This document shows, piece after piece, positions 33,420 through 43,358 of a DNA stretch of 64,000 bases. The translations under genes and the position numbers were made by a program. Position 1 is the first letter of the stretch. Each line of letters starts with the position of its first letter. The notes beneath the pieces are model-generated. The model did no database searches. It saw only the letters and a list, made by a program, of their open reading frames with translations, and was not told the DNA's origin. Origin of the DNA: Rhizomonospora bruguierae (GTDB lineage: Bacteria; Actinomycetota; Actinomycetes; Mycobacteriales; Micromonosporaceae); contig NZ_BBQH01000018.1 of NCBI RefSeq assembly GCF_018397995.1, positions 62,001 through 126,000 on the forward strand, in the 5' to 3' direction.

Positions 33420-36188
33420 ATGACCGCACGCCTGACCGTTGTGAAGCCGGAACCCGCCCGGGTGGCCACGGGGCCACCGCCGGCGCGCCGGGTGCTGGTG
33501 GTCTCGGCCGAGATCGGCGGGGGGCACGACGCGACCGGCCGGGCGCTGGAGGAGCGGGTCGCGCGGCTGTGGCCGGGCAGCGCCATCCGTTGGGTGGACA
33601 CGCTGGCGGCGATGGGGCCGGGGGTCGGGCGGGCCATCCGCCGCACCTACGTCACGAACGTCGACAGCGTCCCGTGGCTGTACGAGTTCTTCTACGCCTC
33701 GGTCTGGCGGCACCGGTGGTTCGGCTCCGCCGCCAAGCGGTTCGTCGGCGCGTGGGCGGGGCGGCGGCTGGCCGGTGTGGTCGAGGGCTTCGACCCCGAC
33801 CTGATCCTGTCCACCTACCCCCTGGGCAGCGCCGGCCTGGCCTGGCTGCGGCGGCACCGGGGCCTGGCGGTGCCGGTCGGCGCGTGGATCTCGGACTTCG
33901 CGCCGCACCCCTTCTGGGTGTACCCGCAACTGGACCTCAACCTGGTCGTGCACGACACCGCCGCGCCGCTGGCCGCGGCGGCCGCCCCGGGCGCGGCCGT
34001 GGCGGTGTGCCCGCCGCCGGTGGTCGAGGCGTTCCACCCGGGCGACCCGGTGCCCGCGCGCCAGCGCCTGGGCCTGGACCCGCACCGGCCCGTGGTGCTG
34101 GTGGCCTGCGGGTCGCTCGGGTTCGGCGAGGTGGAGGAGGCGGTACGGGCGCTGGCCGGCGACGGGCCACCCGGCATCGCCGGCGACCCGGCGGCCGGCA
34201 GCCAGGTGGTGGTGGTCTGCGGGCGGAACGAGCGGCTGGCCGGGCGGCTGGCGGCGCTCGACCTGCCCCCGGACCGGCTGACCGTGCTGGGCTGGGCGGA
34301 CACCATGCCGGACCTGTTGCGGGCCGCCGACGTGCTGGTCAACAACGCCGGCGGCGCGACCGCCCTGGAGGCGGTGGCCAGCGGCACGCCGGTGGTCATG
34401 TACCGACCGATCGCCGCGCACGGCGTGGCGAACGCGGCGCTGATGACCGTCTGTGGGCTGGCCGAGACCTGCCACACCCCCGCCGCGCTGGCCACCACCG
34501 TACGGGCGGTGCTGCGCCGCCGGCGCGTCGGGGCCGGACCACGCACCGCCGTCGAAAACGCGCCGGACCTGGGCCTGCGGGCGCTCAGCGACGCCCCGCC
34601 GCCGCCCGCCGCCAGGCCGGCGAACGCCTGGCCGCTGCGCGCGCCGGACGCGTTCTTCCTGCACGTCGAGTCACCGACGGTGGTCCAGCAGGTCGGTACC
34701 GTGCTGGACATCGGGCCCATTCCGGACCGGCGCCCCCTTCGCCGGGACGACGTGCTCGACGTGCTGCGGCGGCGGCTGCCCGCCATGGTGACGCTGCGCC
34801 GGCGGCCGGTGCGGACGGCCTCCTGGCGCCGGGCCGGCTGGGTCGTCGAGCGCCACGTGGACCCGGCCGCGCACGTGGACGAGCGGCCGGTACCCGGCGG
34901 CGGTGAGCCGGCCGCCGCCCGGCTCCTCGACGAGTTCTGGTCCCAGCCGATGCCCCTGGACGCGCCGCCGTGGCGGATGCTCCTGCTCACCGGGCTGCCC
35001 GGGGGCCGCACCCGGCTGGCGATCAAGATGCACCACAGCCTCGGCGACGGCATGGCGGTCCTCGCCACCATGCGGCGCATCCTGGACCCCCACCCCGGCG
35101 GCACGGCACAGGGTTCGATGACCCCGCGCCGGGAGACGGTGGCCGGCCGGATCCGCGGCGGGCTCCGGGCGGCGGTGCTGACCGGGCGAGGACTCGTCCG
35201 CCTGGCCTTCGCCGGGCCGGCCCCGCGCAGCGCGCTCAACCGCCCGCTGACCACCCCGGACCGCCGCCTCGTCACCGCGACGCTGCCCATGGCGAGCCTG
35301 AACCGGGCGGCCCGGGCGTGCGACGTGCGCGTCAGCGAACTGCTGTACGGGCTCGTGGCCGAGGCGCTGCGCGCCACCTACCCCGCCGCGCCGGTACCCG
35401 ACCGGCTGCGGGCCACGGTCCCGGTCGCCCGCACGCCCCGGGAGCGCTGGCGCACGCACGGCAACTGGACCGGCGCCGTCGCGCTCGACCTGCCGCTGGG
35501 CCCGATGTCCACCCCGGCGCGGGCGGCCCTGATCCGCGACCGGCTGCGCCGGAGCCTCGACGCGGGCGAGCAGCATGCGGCGGGACTGGTGATGCGGGCG
35601 ATCGGCACGCTGCCCGCGCCGGCGCACGCCTGGCTGGCCCGCCGCCTCTACACGAACCGGTTCACCAACGTGAACGTCTCCTACGTCATCGGCACCCGGA
35701 AGGCGCTGACGCTGGCCGGGGCGCCGGTCGTGGGCGCCGTCCCGGTCATCGCCCTGGCCGAGGGCGTACCCGTCGGGATCGGCGCCATGCGCTGGGAGGA
35801 CACCATCGGGGTGGGCGTGCTGCTGGACTCCTCGCTGGCCGGGTTCGGCGAGGCGTTCACCGTGGCCCTGCACGCCGCCCTCGACGGGATCGCCGGTGAA
35901 CCCCCGGCTCCCGCCGCCGCGGCCATGGGCGAGCCCTCGGATCGCGTTGCCGCCGTCATTGACGAACCCCCAGACCGCGTTGCCGCCGTCATGGGCGAGC
36001 CCTCGGACCGCGTTGCGGCGGTCATGCGCGAGCGCCCGGATCACGCCGCCGCAGTCGTAGGCGAGGGCCCGGATCGCGCCGCCGCCGTCGTAGGCGAGGG
36101 CCCGGATCGCGCCGCCGGGATGATTGGCGAGGCTCCGGCTCATGCCGCGCCCACGGCGGCCGCCCAGGCCCGGGAGGCCGCCGGGTGA
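33420..36188 (+). CDS. Fusion: GT28/MGDG-synthase-type glycosyltransferase + WS/DGAT acyltransferase
   Basis: 922 residues. Residues ~22-385 are a glycosyltransferase of the MGDG synthase/processive diacylglycerol glucosyltransferase kind: VLVVSAEIGGGHDATGRALEE, LGWADTMPDLLRAADVLVNNAGGATALEAVASGTP. After a proline-rich linker, residues ~408-825 are a wax-ester synthase/diacylglycerol acyltransferase: PDAFFLHVESPT, the catalytic HHSLGDG at 538-544, RLRATVPV, NRFTNVNVSYVIG. A tail of 11-residue repeats follows (836-909). Such enzymes act on lipids at the inner membrane face. A single chain could glycosylate and acylate one lipid, but that is inference. Operon start behind a SigB/SigF-type promoter. 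Confidence 0.88.
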   Translation: MTARLTVVKPEPARVATGPPPARRVLVVSAEIGGGHDATGRALEERVARLWPGSAIRWVDTLAAMGPGVGRAIRRTYVTNVDSVPWLYEFFYASVWRHRWFGSAAKRFVGAWAGRRLAGVVEGFDPDLILSTYPLGSAGLAWLRRHRGLAVPVGAWISDFAPHPFWVYPQLDLNLVVHDTAAPLAAAAAPGAAVAVCPPPVVEAFHPGDPVPARQRLGLDPHRPVVLVACGSLGFGEVEEAVRALAGDGPPGIAGDPAAGSQVVVVCGRNERLAGRLAALDLPPDRLTVLGWADTMPDLLRAADVLVNNAGGATALEAVASGTPVVMYRPIAAHGVANAALMTVCGLAETCHTPAALATTVRAVLRRRRVGAGPRTAVENAPDLGLRALSDAPPPPAARPANAWPLRAPDAFFLHVESPTVVQQVGTVLDIGPIPDRRPLRRDDVLDVLRRRLPAMVTLRRRPVRTASWRRAGWVVERHVDPAAHVDERPVPGGGEPAAARLLDEFWSQPMPLDAPPWRMLLLTGLPGGRTRLAIKMHHSLGDGMAVLATMRRILDPHPGGTAQGSMTPRRETVAGRIRGGLRAAVLTGRGLVRLAFAGPAPRSALNRPLTTPDRRLVTATLPMASLNRAARACDVRVSELLYGLVAEALRATYPAAPVPDRLRATVPVARTPRERWRTHGNWTGAVALDLPLGPMSTPARAALIRDRLRRSLDAGEQHAAGLVMRAIGTLPAPAHAWLARRLYTNRFTNVNVSYVIGTRKALTLAGAPVVGAVPVIALAEGVPVGIGAMRWEDTIGVGVLLDSSLAGFGEAFTVALHAALDGIAGEPPAPAAAAMGEPSDRVAAVIDEPPDRVAAVMGEPSDRVAAVMRERPDHAAAVVGEGPDRAAAVVGEGPDRAAGMIGEAPAHAAPTAAAQAREAAG
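35925..36146 (+). repeat. 33-bp tandem repeat encoding the tail of the fusion protein
   Basis: About seven degenerate 33-base units encode 11-residue repeats such as GEPSDRVAAVM, DEPPDRVAAVM and GEGPDRAAAVV. The DNA periodicity is clear; later copies diverge. Probably a flexible or protein-binding tail. Confidence 0.75.
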
Positions 36189-37126
36189 GCGCCCTGTCGG
36201 TCGTCGCGGGTGTGCCCCTCGCCGTGGCGTCCGCCGGCTGCTTCGGCTCCTCGGGCGTGCTCCAGTACCGGGCCACCCACCAGGTGCCGGACCGGCCGGC
36301 GGGCCAGCCCGCGCTGCTGACCGACCTGGTCCGCCTGCCGTCGTGGCGGTGGTCGATCGTGCTCGCCACCGCCGGGTTCGGGTTCCAGGTCGTGGCCCTG
36401 CGACTGGCACCGCTGAGCCTGATCCAGCCGCTGCTGGTGACCGGCGTGCTGTGGTACGTGCTGCTGTCGGCCCGGGTGTACCACCGCCCGCCCGACCGGA
36501 TCATCGTCACGGGCACGGTGCTGTGCCTGGCCGGCCTCACCACGTTCCTGGTGGTGGCCGACCCGTCGGCGGGCATGCGCGGCCATCATCGCCCGGCCGC
36601 CGGCCTGGTCCTGTTCCTGGTGCTCGGCGGCATGATCGTGGCCTGCCTGGCCCTGTCCCGGGTGATGGGGCGCAAGTGGCGGTCCCTGCCGCTGTCGCTC
36701 GCCGCCGGGATCTGCTACGGCCTGACGGCCGGGTTCGTCCGCGACCTGTCCCCCCACCTCACGCAGGGGCCCCTCGCGATCGCCCGGCAGTGGCAGACGT
36801 ACACGATCTGCGGGCTCGGGCCGCTCGGGGTGCTGCTCAACCAGAACTCGTACCAGGCGGGCTGGATCGGCGCACCGGCGCTGGCGGTCATCACCGTCGT
36901 CGACCCGCTGGTGTCCATCATTTTCGGCACGGTGTGGCTGGGCGAGAGCGTCCGGGGCGGCACCTGGCCGATCATCGGCGAGTCGCTGGGCCTGATCATC
37001 CTCGCCGGCGGGGTGCTGCTGCTGGCCCTGCGCGCGCCGCACGTGGCGGGCACCCCCGTCCCGGACGGGCACAACCACCCGGACCGGCCGGCGGACAAGT
37101 CGGAGGGCGCGACCCATGCGGGTTGA
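36185..37126 (+). CDS. DMT/EamA-superfamily membrane protein (transporter-like)
   Basis: 313 residues from a GTG overlapping the fusion-gene stop by four bases. Nine to ten transmembrane helices; VALRLAPLSLIQPLLVTGVLWYVLLSARV and DPLVSIIFGTVWLGESV are the paired DMT-superfamily signatures. A hydrophilic, histidine-containing tail (DGHNHPDRPADKSEG) ends the protein. Coupling to a lipid-modifying enzyme suggests export or flipping of a lipid or precursor; this is inferred from context. Confidence 0.85.
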   Translation: MSALSVVAGVPLAVASAGCFGSSGVLQYRATHQVPDRPAGQPALLTDLVRLPSWRWSIVLATAGFGFQVVALRLAPLSLIQPLLVTGVLWYVLLSARVYHRPPDRIIVTGTVLCLAGLTTFLVVADPSAGMRGHHRPAAGLVLFLVLGGMIVACLALSRVMGRKWRSLPLSLAAGICYGLTAGFVRDLSPHLTQGPLAIARQWQTYTICGLGPLGVLLNQNSYQAGWIGAPALAVITVVDPLVSIIFGTVWLGESVRGGTWPIIGESLGLIILAGGVLLLALRAPHVAGTPVPDGHNHPDRPADKSEGATHAG

Positions 37127-37859
37127 CGGGGCGGTGGCGCTGGTGACCGGGGCGTCCTCCGGCATCGGACGCCGGCTCGCGACGCGGCTGGTCGACTCGG
37201 GGGCCCGGGTCTTCGCCCACGGCCGCGACCCGGCCGCCCTGGCCGAGGTGCCCGGCGCCACCCCGATCGCCATGGACCTGGCCGACCCGTCCGCCCCACG
37301 GGCGCTGGCCCGCCGGGTGCTCGACCTGGCCGGCCGGGTGGACCTGCTGGTCAACAACGCGGGCGCGGGTTGGGCCGGCCCGTTCGCGGACCTGCCCCCC
37401 GAGGACCTGGACCGGCTGCTCGCGGTCAACCTGCGCGCGCCCGCGCACCTGACCCGGGCGGTCCTGCCGGGCATGCTCGACCGCGGCCGGGGCCGGTTGC
37501 TGTTCGTCGGCTCGATCGCCGGGCGCCTCGGGGTGCGCGAGGAGGCCGTATACGCGGCGGCCAAGGCGGGCCTGGACGTGTTCGCGGAGAGCCTGCGCCT
37601 GGAACTGGCCGGCACCGGCGTCGGGGTGACGGTCGTGGTGCCGGGTGTGGTCGACACCCCGTTCTTCGAGCGGCGCGGCCTGCCGTACCGGCGCCGGCGG
37701 CCGCGACCGCTGCCGGTCGAGCGGGTCGCCGAGGCGGTGCTGGACGCGGTCGAGGCGGACCGGCCCGAGGTGTACCTGCCGGCGTGGCTGCGCCTGCCGG
37801 TGGCGGTGCGGGCGCTGGCACCCGGCGGCTACCGGCGGCTCACCCGCCGCTTCGGGTGA
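37116..37859 (+). CDS. Short-chain dehydrogenase/reductase
   Basis: 247 residues, classical SDR: TGASSGIGRRLATRL (cofactor loop), LLVNNAGAGWAG, active-site serine in FVGSIAGR, catalytic YAAAK in VYAAAKAGLDVFAESLRLEL, then VVVPGVVDTPFF. The start overlaps the transporter gene by 11 bases. Sequence wording is close to SDRs acting on acyl chains or sugars in lipid clusters. The gene converges with hpnH across a 37-base gap. Confidence 0.9.
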   Translation: MRVDGAVALVTGASSGIGRRLATRLVDSGARVFAHGRDPAALAEVPGATPIAMDLADPSAPRALARRVLDLAGRVDLLVNNAGAGWAGPFADLPPEDLDRLLAVNLRAPAHLTRAVLPGMLDRGRGRLLFVGSIAGRLGVREEAVYAAAKAGLDVFAESLRLELAGTGVGVTVVVPGVVDTPFFERRGLPYRRRRPRPLPVERVAEAVLDAVEADRPEVYLPAWLRLPVAVRALAPGGYRRLTRRFG

Positions 37860-37896
37860 CCGAGGCGGCGCGGGTGACCGAGGGGCGCCGCGGCGG

Positions 37897-38904
37897 TCAC
37901 GCGCCGCCGCGCAGCGCCCGGATCGACTCCTTCAGCGACGACATGGTCGCCATGACGGCCGTGGGCTCGTAGCCACAGTGCGCCATGCAGTTGGCGCAGC
38001 GCGGGTCGCGGCCGCGCCCGTACTGATCCCAGTCCGTGCTCTCCAGCAGTTCCCGGTAGGAGGCCGCGTACCCGTCGCCCATCAGGTAGCAGGGCCGCTG
38101 CCAGCCGAGCAGGGAGTAGGACGGGATGGCCCAGGCGGTGCACGGAAAGTCCACCCGGCCCTCGAGGAAGTCGAGGAACATCGGCGAGTGGCTCAGCCGC
38201 CACCGGCGGCGCCGGCCGTTCGCGAACGCCTTGCGGAACAGTTCCCGGGTCTCCGCCACCCCGAGGAAGTGCTCCTGGTCCGGCGCCTTCTGGTACGCGT
38301 ACGCCGGGGAGATCATCATTTCGTCGACCCGCAGGTCGTCGTTGAGGTAGTCGAGCACCTCGATGATGGTCTGCGGGGTGTCGGTGTTGAAGAACGTGGT
38401 GTTCGTGGTGACCCGGAAGCCGCGCCGCTGCGCCTCGCGCACCGCCGCCACCGCCTCGTCGAAGACGCCCGGCTTGCACACCGAGGCGTCGTGCCGGTCC
38501 CGCAACCCATCGATGTGGACGGTGAACGCGAAGTACGGCGACGGGCGGAACAGGTCCAGCTTCTTCGGCAGCAGCAGCGCGTTGGTGCACAGGAAGACGT
38601 ACCGGCGCCGGGCGATCAGCTCGCCCACCATCCGGTCGATCTCGGGGTGCATGAGCGGCTCCCCGCCCGCGATCGAGACCATCGGCGCGCCGCACTCCTC
38701 GACCGCGGCGACCGCCTGCTCCACCGGCATGCGCTGGCGCAGCAACTGGGCCGGCTGCTGGATCTTGCCGCAGCCGGCGCACTTGAGGTTGCAGGCGAAC
38801 AGCGGCTCCAGTTCCAGCAGCAGCGGGAACCGTTCCCGGTGCCGCAGCCGGTTGGCCATCAGGTACCGGCCGACCCGCAGCCGTTGACGCAGCGGAATCC
38901 CCAT
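37897..38904 (-). CDS. hpnH: Adenosyl-hopene transferase, radical SAM (HpnH)
   Basis: 335 residues, normal HpnH length. The radical-SAM cysteines are in LFACNLKCAGCGKIQQP (about residues 38-45); VSIAGGEPLMHPEI is the SAM-binding GGEP. The C-terminal CTAWAIPSY and CANCMAHCGYEPTAV cysteines match HpnH. It joins the adenosyl radical to diploptene, making adenosylhopane, the first step of extended hopanoids. Last gene of the hopanoid operon. Confidence 0.95.
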   Translation of the reverse strand: MGIPLRQRLRVGRYLMANRLRHRERFPLLLELEPLFACNLKCAGCGKIQQPAQLLRQRMPVEQAVAAVEECGAPMVSIAGGEPLMHPEIDRMVGELIARRRYVFLCTNALLLPKKLDLFRPSPYFAFTVHIDGLRDRHDASVCKPGVFDEAVAAVREAQRRGFRVTTNTTFFNTDTPQTIIEVLDYLNDDLRVDEMMISPAYAYQKAPDQEHFLGVAETRELFRKAFANGRRRRWRLSHSPMFLDFLEGRVDFPCTAWAIPSYSLLGWQRPCYLMGDGYAASYRELLESTDWDQYGRGRDPRCANCMAHCGYEPTAVMATMSSLKESIRALRGGA

Positions 38905-38920
38905 CGGCTTCGCCGCCCGG

Positions 38921-40444
38921 CTAGGCCGGGCGTACCTCCTTCGGCAGCGTGAAGTGGACGTCCTCGGTGGCGCGCACGCGCTCGTCGACCTCGCCCGCGC
39001 CCAGGCCGCGCAGCACGGCCACGGTCTGGTCGACCAGCCGGGGCGGCGCGGAGGCCCCGGCGGTCACCCCGACCGCGGTGGCGCCGGCCAGCCAGCGCGG
39101 GTCGATGGCGTCGGCGTCCTCGACCAGGTACGCCGGGGTGCCCGCGCGCTCCGCCACCTCCACCAGCCGGCGCGAGTTCGACGAGTTGCCCGAGCCGAGC
39201 ACCAGCACGACGTCGGACTCCGCCGCGATCGCGCGCACGGCCCGCTGCCGGTTGGTGGTGGCGTAGCAGATGTCGTCGGAGCCCGGGCCGGCCAGCGCCG
39301 GGAAGCGCCGGCGCAGCACGGCCACGACCTCCTCCGCCTCGTCCACCGCGAGCGTGGTCTGCAGCAGGTACGACACCCGCTCCGGATCCTCCACGGTGAC
39401 CCGCTCGGCCGCCGCCGCGTCCGGCACCAGGCGCACCCGGTCCGGCGCCTCGCCCTGGGTGCCCTCGGTCTCCTCGTGGCCCGGGTGCCCGACCAGCAGC
39501 ACCGTGTCGCCGCGGCCGGCGAACCGGCGTGCCTCGCTGTGCACCTTCGTCACCAGCGGGCAGGTGCCGTCGATGACCGACAGTTGCCGGTCGGCCGCCT
39601 CGGCCCGGACGGCCGGGGCCACGCCGTGCGCGGAGAACACGGTGACGGCGCCGTTGGGCACCTCGTCCAGGTCGTCGACGAAGACCGCCCCCCGGTCCCG
39701 CAGGGCCGCCACGACGTGGGCGTTGTGGACGATCTGCTTGCGCACGTACACCGGCGCGCCGTACCGGTCGAGCGCCTGCTCCACGACCGTGATGGCCCGC
39801 TCCACGCCGGCGCAGAACGAGCGCGGCGAGGCGAGCAGGACCTGGCGCACCGTGGCCGCCGCGGACCACTCGGCCAGCCCGGCGGCGACCGGCGGAAGGG
39901 AGCGCAGGGCCCGGCGGATGTGCGCGAGCGTGATGGGGCGCAGCACGTGACCCGGCGCCGGATCGGCCACCACCCGCACGCACGCCGGTACCGCGCCGGG
40001 GCGGGCGGACAGCACCCAGGCGGATTCCAGGTCGGCGGCGAGGGCGCCGGTGGCCGCCAGCCGCTCCCGCTGCGCGCCGGACGCGAGCCGGTCGGTGCTG
40101 ACCATCGGTCCAACATGGACGGTCAGCCCGCGCCGGCGCAGGGCGGCGGCGAGCAGCGGCGCGGCGGGTAGGTGGAGCGTCGCCGGGATCGCGCCCTCGG
40201 TCAGCGCGTCCGTGCGGACCTCGTCGGCGACCACCACGTCGCCGGGGCGCAGCTCCGGGTCCAGCCCGCCGCACATCCCCGCGACCGCCATCACCGGCGG
40301 CACGGTCCCGGCCCGGAACGCCTGCCGCGCCCGCCGGGCCCCCACGCCGGTCCGGTGAACGTGGCCGTCACCGTCGGGCAGCCCGGCCCGCAGCGCCCGC
40401 GTCTCCATCCGCATCGGCGCGTAGATCGCCCATCCAGCCGTCAC
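38921..40444 (-). CDS. ispH: Fusion: hopanoid-associated phosphorylase (HpnG-like) + IspH reductase
   Basis: 507 residues from a GTG. Residues 1-~195 are a nucleoside-phosphorylase domain ([41 protein letters not shown]) like HpnG, which removes adenine from adenosylhopane. Residues ~200-500 are a complete IspH with its three Fe-S cysteines: [34 protein letters not shown], plus [12 protein letters not shown]. IspH makes IPP/DMAPP in the MEP pathway. The fusion links the first precursor step to a late hopanoid step in one polypeptide. Overlaps the shc stop by four bases. Confidence 0.93.
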   Translation of the reverse strand: MTAGWAIYAPMRMETRALRAGLPDGDGHVHRTGVGARRARQAFRAGTVPPVMAVAGMCGGLDPELRPGDVVVADEVRTDALTEGAIPATLHLPAAPLLAAALRRRGLTVHVGPMVSTDRLASGAQRERLAATGALAADLESAWVLSARPGAVPACVRVVADPAPGHVLRPITLAHIRRALRSLPPVAAGLAEWSAAATVRQVLLASPRSFCAGVERAITVVEQALDRYGAPVYVRKQIVHNAHVVAALRDRGAVFVDDLDEVPNGAVTVFSAHGVAPAVRAEAADRQLSVIDGTCPLVTKVHSEARRFAGRGDTVLLVGHPGHEETEGTQGEAPDRVRLVPDAAAAERVTVEDPERVSYLLQTTLAVDEAEEVVAVLRRRFPALAGPGSDDICYATTNRQRAVRAIAAESDVVLVLGSGNSSNSRRLVEVAERAGTPAYLVEDADAIDPRWLAGATAVGVTAGASAPPRLVDQTVAVLRGLGAGEVDERVRATEDVHFTLPKEVRPA

Positions 40445-42360
40445 GTCAACTCCCCCACCTCTCGGAGTACCCGCCCCAGGGCGCTGATCGGGAACACCTG
40501 CCGGTACAGGTGGTAGTTGATGGAGAAGTCGCCGGGGAAGCCGGTCCCGGTGTACTGCGGCTCATCCCAGCCGCCGTCGGGGCGTTGGGTGGTCACCAGC
40601 CAGTCCACCGCCCGCCGGACCGCCTCGGTATCGGACTGCCCGGCGGCGTGCAGGGCGAGCAGCCCCCACGCGGTCTGGGACGCGGTGGAGCCGCCGCGGC
40701 CGATCCAGGCGGGGTCGCGGTAGGAGCGGATGTCCTCGCCGAAGCCGCCGTCGTCGTTCTGGTGGCACAGCAGCCAGGCCACGGCCGCCGCGACCGCCGG
40801 GTGCGTCGGCGGCAGCCCGGCGGCGCGCAACGCGGGCAGCACCGCGCCGATCCCGTAGACGTGGTTGACGCCCCACCGGCCGAACCAGGACCCGTCCGGG
40901 CGCTGGTCGCGCAGCAGCCACGCCACGCCCCGCTCGACCGGGGTCGAGCCGGCGAGCCCCTCGACGCACAGCGCCTCCACGATGTGGGCGGTGACGTCCG
41001 CGCTGGGCGGGTCGATGACCTCACCGAAATCGCAGAACGGCAGATCGGCGAGTATCCGCCGGGTGTTGTCGGCGTCGAAGGCGCCCCAGCCGCCGTCGCG
41101 GGACTGCATGCCGCACAGCCACCGCACGCCCCGTCGCAGCGCGGCGCTGGCCGGGACCGCCGTGCGCCGCAGCGCCAGCATCACCTCGGCGGTGTCGTCG
41201 GTGTCCGGGTAGTTGACGTTGTCGAACTCGAACGCCCACCCGCCGGCCGGCAGCCCGGGGCGGCGCACCGCCCAGTCCCCGCGCACGGTGATCTCCTCGC
41301 GGAGCAGCCACCGCCCGGCCTGGCCCAGGGCGGGGTGGTCGGCCGGCAGCCCCGCGTCGGACAGGGCGGTGACCGCCAGGGCCGTATCCCACACCGGGGA
41401 CTGGCACGCCTCCAGCCAGCGGGCCGGCCCCTCGGGCGTGTCGGTGTGGACGGTGAACCGCTCCAGCCCGGCCAGGCCGCGCCGCATCACGGGGTGGTCG
41501 AGCGGGCAGCCGAGCAGGTGCAGCGCGATGAGCGAGTACACCCACGGCGGCTGGATGCCGCCCCAGGAGCCGTCCGCCTCCTGCCGGGCCACGATCCAGG
41601 CGGCGGCGCGGCGCAGGGCGTGCTGGCGCAGCGGCGCGGGCACCAGGTGGTCGTACCCGGCGGCCAGCCGGTCCAGCCGGTGCAGCTTGCCCGCCGTCGT
41701 GCCCAGCGGCGGTGGCGGCGGGGGCGTGCGGTAGGTGCGCAGCTCGTCCAGCCGGAAGCCCAGCGGGCGCACCGGGCGCAGCGCGCGCACCACCGACAGC
41801 GGCACGACGGTCTGCCGCGCCCAGCACCCGAAGTCGTAGACGCTGAGCGGCGACCAGGTGGGCAGCAGGACCAGTTCCGGCGGGATCGCGGGCAGTCCCC
41901 GCCACGGCCACTGCCCGAACAGCGCCAGCCAGATGCGGGTGAACACCCGGCTGGACTCGATGCCGCCGGCGTCCAGGATCGCCTCCCGCGCGGCGCGCAT
42001 GTGCCCCGCGTCGGGTGGGTCGCCGGCCAGCCGCAGCGCGGTGTACGCCTCGATGTTGGTGGACAGGTCCGACGGTCCATCATGGAACGTCGCCCAGCTG
42101 CCGTCGTCGCGCTGCTGGGAACGGATCCACCGGGCGGTGCGCTCGGTGTCGCCACCGGTGCGGATGCCGAGGAACTGGCGCAGCAGCAGATCCTCGGCGT
42201 CCATGGTGACGTTGGTCTCCAGGTCGCCCTTCCACCAGCCGGCCGGGTCCTGCCGGCCGAGCAGGTGCTGCACCGCCCGGTCCAGGGTGTGCCGGGCGGA
42301 ACCCCAGTCCGGTCCGGTGGGCGCCGCGTCGCCGCGGTGGCCGGTGAGCAACTGGGTCAT
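40441..42360 (-). CDS. shc: Squalene-hopene cyclase
   Basis: 639 residues, standard SHC length. The protonating DxDD is DTDD at 386-389. Multiple QW repeats occur ([63 protein letters not shown]). Cyclises squalene to hopene/hopanol at the membrane. Start ATG 42360 overlaps the prenyl synthase stop by one base (TGATG on the coding strand), so translation is coupled. Confidence 0.97.
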   Translation of the reverse strand: MTQLLTGHRGDAAPTGPDWGSARHTLDRAVQHLLGRQDPAGWWKGDLETNVTMDAEDLLLRQFLGIRTGGDTERTARWIRSQQRDDGSWATFHDGPSDLSTNIEAYTALRLAGDPPDAGHMRAAREAILDAGGIESSRVFTRIWLALFGQWPWRGLPAIPPELVLLPTWSPLSVYDFGCWARQTVVPLSVVRALRPVRPLGFRLDELRTYRTPPPPPPLGTTAGKLHRLDRLAAGYDHLVPAPLRQHALRRAAAWIVARQEADGSWGGIQPPWVYSLIALHLLGCPLDHPVMRRGLAGLERFTVHTDTPEGPARWLEACQSPVWDTALAVTALSDAGLPADHPALGQAGRWLLREEITVRGDWAVRRPGLPAGGWAFEFDNVNYPDTDDTAEVMLALRRTAVPASAALRRGVRWLCGMQSRDGGWGAFDADNTRRILADLPFCDFGEVIDPPSADVTAHIVEALCVEGLAGSTPVERGVAWLLRDQRPDGSWFGRWGVNHVYGIGAVLPALRAAGLPPTHPAVAAAVAWLLCHQNDDGGFGEDIRSYRDPAWIGRGGSTASQTAWGLLALHAAGQSDTEAVRRAVDWLVTTQRPDGGWDEPQYTGTGFPGDFSINYHLYRQVFPISALGRVLREVGELT

Positions 42361-43358
42361 CAGTGGTCCCGCCCAACCACGCGGACGGCCAGATTGGCCA
42401 GTTCCCGACGGACGTCCTCGGGCAGCTCGAGCCGGTCCAGCCCGCTGATCGCCGAGCGGACCCGCCGCGACGCGTACTGGGTGGTCCACTCCCGGGCTCC
42501 GCTCAGCTCGATGAGCCGCGCCAGCTCGCCCTCGTCCGCGCCGGCCTTCTCCCGGTACCGCAGCGCGAACTCCCGGCCCGCCGGGGTGTCCGACGTCGCG
42601 GCACGCACCGTCGGTACCGTCCACTTGCGAGCGGCCAGGTCCGATCCGACCGGCTTGCCGGTCCGCTCCGGCTCGCCCCAGATGCCCAGCAGGTCGTCGA
42701 CGAGCTGGAAGGCCAGGCCGATCTGCTCGCCGAACCGGGACAGCCCGGCGACCAGGTCGGCCGGCGCGCCGCAGATCAGCGCGCCCAGCGTGCAGGCGCA
42801 GGAGATCAGCGCGCCGGTCTTGTCCGCGGCCATCCGCAGGCACTCGTCCAACCCGACCGCCTCGCGCCCCTCGAACTCCAGGTCGGCGGCCTGGCCGGCG
42901 GTCAGCCGGGCGACCGCGGCGCCGAGCCGGCGGGTGGCGGCACCCCCGTTGGGCGCGTCGATGAGCACGTCGTACGCCAGGCTCTGCAACGCGTCCCCGG
43001 CCAGCAGCGCCGGACCCGGGCCGAACACCGCCCAGGCCGTGGGGCGGTGCCGGCGCTCGGTGTCCGCGTCGATGAGATCGTCGTGCAGCAGCGAGAACGT
43101 GTGCACCAACTCGACCGACACGGCGGCCGGCACCGCCAGGTCGAGCGGCGCGCCGGCGGCCCGCGCCGAGAGCAGCGCCAGCGCCGGGCGCAGCCCCTTG
43201 CCGCCGGCCTCGGCGGGCTCGCCGTCCGCGTCCCAGAAGCCGATCTGGTAACCGGCCACGAGGCGGTTGCGCTGGTCCAGCCGGTCCAGCAGCGCCCGCA
43301 TGGCCGGCTGCACCCGGCTGCGGACCTGATCGGCGGTGTCGACGGTGCTGAGGGTCAT
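42360..43358 (-). CDS. Polyprenyl diphosphate synthase (FPP/GGPP type)
   Basis: 332 residues. First aspartate-rich motif LLHDDLIDAD (DDxxD), GKGLRPALALLSA near the N-terminus, and a second motif LAFQLVDDLLGIWGEP with DDLLG in place of DDxxD, as seen in some actinobacterial homologues. It supplies farnesyl diphosphate for HpnC/HpnD in this operon. Chain length is not deducible with certainty. Overlaps hpnE by four bases. Confidence 0.92.
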   Translation of the reverse strand: MTLSTVDTADQVRSRVQPAMRALLDRLDQRNRLVAGYQIGFWDADGEPAEAGGKGLRPALALLSARAAGAPLDLAVPAAVSVELVHTFSLLHDDLIDADTERRHRPTAWAVFGPGPALLAGDALQSLAYDVLIDAPNGGAATRRLGAAVARLTAGQAADLEFEGREAVGLDECLRMAADKTGALISCACTLGALICGAPADLVAGLSRFGEQIGLAFQLVDDLLGIWGEPERTGKPVGSDLAARKWTVPTVRAATSDTPAGREFALRYREKAGADEGELARLIELSGAREWTTQYASRRVRSAISGLDRLELPEDVRRELANLAVRVVGRDH

